Assembly (NCBI GenBank): GCA_030151255.1
Contig: JASLED010000058.1
Coordinates: 1 to 16,602 of the forward strand
Length of the DNA: 16,602 nucleotides
Direction: 5' to 3'
Source: Flavobacterium sp.
Lineage (GTDB): Bacteria > Bacteroidota > Bacteroidia > Flavobacteriales > Flavobacteriaceae
Part shown: one piece after another, positions 13,823-16,602 of the stretch
How positions within the stretch are numbered: the stretch's first letter is position 1
Layout of the letters: the number at the start of each line of letters is the position of its first letter
Position numbers and translations under genes: made by a program
Notes under the pieces: generated by a model
Told to the model about the DNA's origin: nothing
Database searches by the model: none
Seen by the model: the letters and a program-made list of their open reading frames with translations, nothing else

Positions 13823-13868
13823 AAAAAGAGGAGGAGAATGAATGTGTTTTTGTCTACCTCCTTTTTTT
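13823..13868 (+). terminator. Terminator-like hairpin inside the aspartate unit, before dcu
   Basis: AGGAGG (13829-13834) pairs with CCTCCT (13857-13862). The stem is extended outward by one G-T and five A-T pairs (13823-13828 with 13863-13868), so the right side ends in a T7 run. The loop is 22 bases. It lies about 28 bases after the asparaginase stop and about 40 before the transporter start. The loop contains TGTCT (13851-13855), complementary to AGACA at 13801-13805, which could form a competing or pseudoknotted structure. Confidence 0.65.
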
Positions 13869-13907
13869 GGATCTAATTGTAATTCGTTTAAACTAAAAAT
13901 ACTTGCT

Positions 13908-15257
13908 ATGTTATTACTTCAATTTGCAATATTAATAGGAATGATTCTTATTGGCTCTCAGATGAAAGGCATCGGATTAGGGGTGATGGGAATGGTTGGA
14001 TTGATGATTTTTGTTTTCATCTTTCAGATGAAACCTGGCGATCCACCAATAGATGTTATGTTAGTGATTATGGCTATTGTTTCTACAGCAGCTACACTTC
14101 AAGCTTGTGGAGGATTGGATTATTTGGTGCGTTTGGCAGAAAAAATTATTAGAAGTAATCCTTCAAATATTGTTTTTATAGCTCCTTTTACTGTTTATTT
14201 CTTTTGTTTGTTTGCAGGAACAGCACATTTACTATATTCTTTATTGCCAATTATTTCAGAAGTAGCGGCCAAGAAAAGAATCAGACCAGAGCGTCCGTTG
14301 AGTGTTTCTGTAATTGCTTCTCACTTGGCTATTACAGGTAGCCCGATGAGTGCAGCAACAGCGGCATTTGCTGGAGCGGGTATTTTAGGATATCCTGGAG
14401 CGCTTATCGATATTATGAAAGTGTGTATTCCTGCGTGTTTAGTAGGTATCTTATTCTCTTGTTTTGCTGTTTTACGAAAAGGAAAAGAATTAGTAGATGA
14501 TCCGATTTTTATTGAAAAAATGAAAGATCCTGCATTTGCTGCAAGTTTAGATACCACAAATGATAATAATGTTTCGAGCAATTTAAAACCAGGTGCAAAA
14601 ACATCAGTTGTAATATTTTCTATTGCTGTGTTATTAATTGTTGTTGCTGGAGCATTTCCTCAATTATTACCTCAATTTGAACCAGGCGCAGCTAGTTTGG
14701 TAATGAAGGCGAATGGAGAAATGCAAATGGTAACAGTTATTTGCCTTATCACACTTACAGCTTCTGCAATTATGATGCTTATTACAAAAACAAGTGCGGT
14801 TGAGGTTACAAAAGTAAGTTTGTTTAATTCGATGGCAACAGCTGTAGTTTCGGTATTTGGTGTTGTATGGATGAGCGCAACTTTTATGACACACAACGAA
14901 GTGGTAATTAAAGGATTTTTAAGTGAAATTGTTACAATGTATCCTTGGACATTCGCAATAGCAGTTTTTATTTTAGGCGCATTAATGTTTAGCCAAGCTG
15001 CTACAACAAAAACAATGATGCCTTTAGGTATGGCGCTTGGGGTTTCTAATCCAGCGTTGATTGCTATTTTTCCTGCCGTAAATTCTGATTTTGTTTTACC
15101 AGGTTATCCAACTTTATTAGCCGCAATAAATTTTGATAGGACAGGAAGTACCAAAATCGGGAAATTTGTTGTTAATCACAGTTTTATGATACCTGGCTTA
15201 GTTGCAGTAATTGTTGCAATTATAGTAGGCTTTGGATTAGGAACTGTACTGCTTTAA
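13908..15257 (+). CDS. dcuA: Dcu-family C4-dicarboxylate transporter (DcuA/DcuB type)
   Basis: A 449-residue, highly hydrophobic inner-membrane protein with about ten or more membrane segments. Dcu carriers take up aspartate, fumarate or malate and can exchange them for succinate. Family text includes KPGDPPIDVMLVIMAIV, ACGGLDYLVRLAEKIIR, RPERPLSVSVIASHLAITGSP, FSQAATTKTMMPLGMALGV and GKFVVNHSFMIPG. The second half (LKPGAKTSVVIF, SQAATTKTMMP) looks nearer DcuA from memory, while the N-terminal PPIDVMLVI recalls DcuB, so the symbol is provisional. I start at the ATG at 13908 (MLLLQFAILIG), which matches the family. The frame stays open to 13842, but that extension runs through the terminator-like hairpin and gives an unlikely Cys-rich peptide. 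The porin gene follows after 26 bases. Confidence 0.9.
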   Translation: MLLLQFAILIGMILIGSQMKGIGLGVMGMVGLMIFVFIFQMKPGDPPIDVMLVIMAIVSTAATLQACGGLDYLVRLAEKIIRSNPSNIVFIAPFTVYFFCLFAGTAHLLYSLLPIISEVAAKKRIRPERPLSVSVIASHLAITGSPMSAATAAFAGAGILGYPGALIDIMKVCIPACLVGILFSCFAVLRKGKELVDDPIFIEKMKDPAFAASLDTTNDNNVSSNLKPGAKTSVVIFSIAVLLIVVAGAFPQLLPQFEPGAASLVMKANGEMQMVTVICLITLTASAIMMLITKTSAVEVTKVSLFNSMATAVVSVFGVVWMSATFMTHNEVVIKGFLSEIVTMYPWTFAIAVFILGALMFSQAATTKTMMPLGMALGVSNPALIAIFPAVNSDFVLPGYPTLLAAINFDRTGSTKIGKFVVNHSFMIPGLVAVIVAIIVGFGLGTVLL

Positions 15258-15283
15258 TTTTTTGAATATTTTATTTATTAGTT

Positions 15284-16459
15284 ATGAGAAAGATATATGT
15301 AATATTTATTTGCCTATTAAGTCAGATTACTGTCTTTGGGCAAGAAGCACAAACTAGTTTTGATACAATTTCAAAGCCATTATTTTCAAAGGAAAAACTA
15401 GATTTATTAAGAAATGTAGACATGATTTTTAATATGCGTTTTGCAAATGATAATCTTTTTGAAAATGGAAAATTTCAAGAGTCAGAATTTAATAATAATC
15501 AATTTCGTTTAGAAATTAAAGGGAAAATTCACGATAAAGTTTATTTCAGATTTCGTGACAGATATACTAAAAGTACTGATCCAGAAAGCAGAGACCATTT
15601 GAGTAGAGGTACTGATTTAGCTTTTATTGGAGTGTATCTATCACCTAAAACAAGATTGGATCTTGGTAAAATGAGCGCTGATTGGGGCGGATATGAATTT
15701 GATTTAAATCCAATCGATATTTTAGAATATAATGATATTTTGGAGTATGCAGATAATTTTCTTACAGGTGTAGGTATAACTCATGACGTTTCACAAAATC
15801 ATTCCTTTACTTTGCAGTTGTTAAATTCGCGTACAGCCAATTTTGATGATATATATAGTGGAATGATTCCAGAAGGGATAGAAAAATCGAAGTTTCCAAT
15901 GGCAATTGTTACAAATTGGAAAGGTAGCTTTTGGGATGGTAAGTTTGAAACAATATATAGTTACAGTTATTTTAATGAGGCTAAAAATAGAGGAATGAAT
16001 TATTATTCTTTTGGAAATAAATATCAAGATAGTAAACTGACTGTTATGTATGATTTTAAATATAGTCATGAAGGATTGGATAGAAAAGGTATTGTAACAG
16101 CTATGATTCCTGGTGATAATGTTTATACGCAAGAAAATGTTTCTTATCTAGAAAATTGGTTAAAGGTTGATTATTTAGTAGCTCCAAAGTTTAATGTTTC
16201 GCTAACTTTAATGAATAGCAATGCATATGCGAAAAATATTGTTTCTGAAAACAGCGGAACTAATCATCTAAGATCTAGTTATGGAGTAATACCAACCGTA
16301 GAATATTCTCCATTTAAAGATATGAATCTTCGTTTCTTTGCTTCGTACGTAGGGCGATATTATAATTATTCGAGTTTTGCAAAAGAAGTTCTGCAGCAAA
16401 CCAACTATAATACGAGTAGAATTAGCATAGGGGTTATAGCTCCATTAAAAGTCTTTTAA
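15284..16459 (+). CDS. Outer-membrane porin, phosphate-selective porin O/P-like
   Basis: A 391-residue outer-membrane beta-barrel protein. The signal peptide (about 1-19, ending TVFG before QEAQ) is followed by alternating strands rich in aromatic residues, and the protein ends in a C-terminal Phe (APLKVF), the usual barrel-assembly signal. The blocks FRLEIKGKIHDKVYFRFRDRY and RLDLGKMSADWGGYEFDLNP resemble bacterial porin O/P-type proteins, in which an LGK strand and a WGG turn recur. Channel specificity is not readable from sequence. Its place at the end of the aspA-ansB-dcu unit suggests a route for asparagine, aspartate or dicarboxylates across the outer membrane. A stable hairpin closes the unit. 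Confidence 0.82.
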   Translation: MRKIYVIFICLLSQITVFGQEAQTSFDTISKPLFSKEKLDLLRNVDMIFNMRFANDNLFENGKFQESEFNNNQFRLEIKGKIHDKVYFRFRDRYTKSTDPESRDHLSRGTDLAFIGVYLSPKTRLDLGKMSADWGGYEFDLNPIDILEYNDILEYADNFLTGVGITHDVSQNHSFTLQLLNSRTANFDDIYSGMIPEGIEKSKFPMAIVTNWKGSFWDGKFETIYSYSYFNEAKNRGMNYYSFGNKYQDSKLTVMYDFKYSHEGLDRKGIVTAMIPGDNVYTQENVSYLENWLKVDYLVAPKFNVSLTLMNSNAYAKNIVSENSGTNHLRSSYGVIPTVEYSPFKDMNLRFFASYVGRYYNYSSFAKEVLQQTNYNTSRISIGVIAPLKVF

Positions 16460-16493
16460 AGAAAAATAAACTAGAATAATCTATGGTATATAT

Positions 16494-16519
16494 AAGGAGA
16501 GCTTCGGTTCTCCTTTATT
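16494..16519 (+). terminator. Intrinsic terminator with a C(UUCG)G tetraloop after the porin gene
   Basis: AAGGAGAGC (16494-16502) pairs with GTTCTCCTT (16507-16515), including one G-T pair, around TTCG. This gives a very stable C(UUCG)G-capped 9-bp stem followed by TATTATTT. It is 34 bases after the porin stop. Confidence 0.85.
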
Positions 16520-16564
16520 ATTTGCGTTGATTTGCTGATTTTTCACTGGAACTAAATAAAAATT

Positions 16565-16587
16565 AAAAAAACTTCAAAAAAACTTTC
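16565..16587 (+). promoter_or_regulatory. Phased A-tracts near the right edge
   Basis: Two units of A7 followed by CTT (16565-16574 and 16576-16585) repeat with an 11-base period, about one helical turn, as expected for intrinsically curved DNA or an UP-like element upstream of a strong promoter. The gene they would serve lies beyond the window. Nothing coding is visible from 16460 to the edge. Confidence 0.35.
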
Positions 16588-16602
16588 TTATGTAAATAAA
16601 AG

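Noticed and set aside
13842..13907. Upstream start for the Dcu transporter (22 extra residues)
   Set aside because: It lies within the terminator-like hairpin loop and gives a Cys- and Pro-rich peptide unlike Dcu N-termini; MLLLQFAILIG at 13908 matches the family.
14321..14896. Minus-strand open frames opposite the Dcu gene
   Set aside because: They have low-complexity, poorly coding-like composition and lie opposite a clear membrane-protein gene; they are shadow frames.
15821..16132. Minus-strand 103-codon open frame inside the porin gene
   Set aside because: It is Ile/Thr/Asn-rich and opposite the barrel strands, with no start signal; a shadow of the porin frame.
1..16602. Mobile element, phage or defence island
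   Set aside because: No transposase, integrase, terminal repeats, toxin-antitoxin pair or restriction gene is visible; gene content is core metabolism, transport and tRNAs throughout.

Overview
The window looks like a chromosomal segment of a low-GC member of the Bacteroidota, most likely family Flavobacteriaceae. The evidence is AT-rich coding sequence, lipoprotein and RluE, transketolase and CDF types typical of flavobacteria, start codons without Shine-Dalgarno sequences, and nine exact matches to the Bacteroidota -7 promoter element TAnnTTTG. Each of those nine lies a short distance upstream of a gene or tRNA. I cannot fix the genus from sequence alone.

Layout. At the left edge is the 5' half of a peptidase T gene (minus strand, cut by the window). 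A divergent plus-strand unit follows: an exported alpha/beta hydrolase, an RluE-type pseudouridine synthase and a cation diffusion facilitator. Its last gene overlaps tail to tail with a minus-strand FecE-like ABC ATPase that has no permease nearby. Next come the two halves of a split transketolase, ended by a strong hairpin, and then a back-to-back hairpin ending a minus-strand FKBP-like lipoprotein. Divergent from that lipoprotein is an hslR (Hsp15) plus PyrR-like phosphoribosyltransferase pair, which converges on a shikimate kinase gene.

Between 8880 and 9502 lies a tRNA block: five identical tRNA-Lys(TTT) genes, a terminator-like hairpin, and a tRNA-Leu(GAG) beginning at the very next base. 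A Nudix hydrolase (minus) and a single-gene lipoprotein unit of unknown function follow.

The right third is a coherent four-gene unit: aspartate ammonia-lyase, signal-peptide-bearing asparaginase, Dcu-type C4-dicarboxylate transporter and an outer-membrane porin. The implied pathway is asparagine entry through the porin, deamidation in the periplasm, aspartate import by Dcu in exchange for fumarate or succinate, and cytoplasmic deamination to fumarate plus ammonia. Upstream of it is a 317-base non-coding region with an 18-bp perfect palindrome and a promoter. An intrinsic-terminator-like hairpin sits inside the unit, before the transporter gene.

Most of the window is housekeeping or ordinary metabolism. 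I found no phage, insertion sequence, CRISPR or defence system. The observations most worth checking are the regulatory architecture of the aspartate locus, the tRNA-Lys amplification with its flush tRNA-Leu, and metal-site or ATP-site variations in the two transport proteins.
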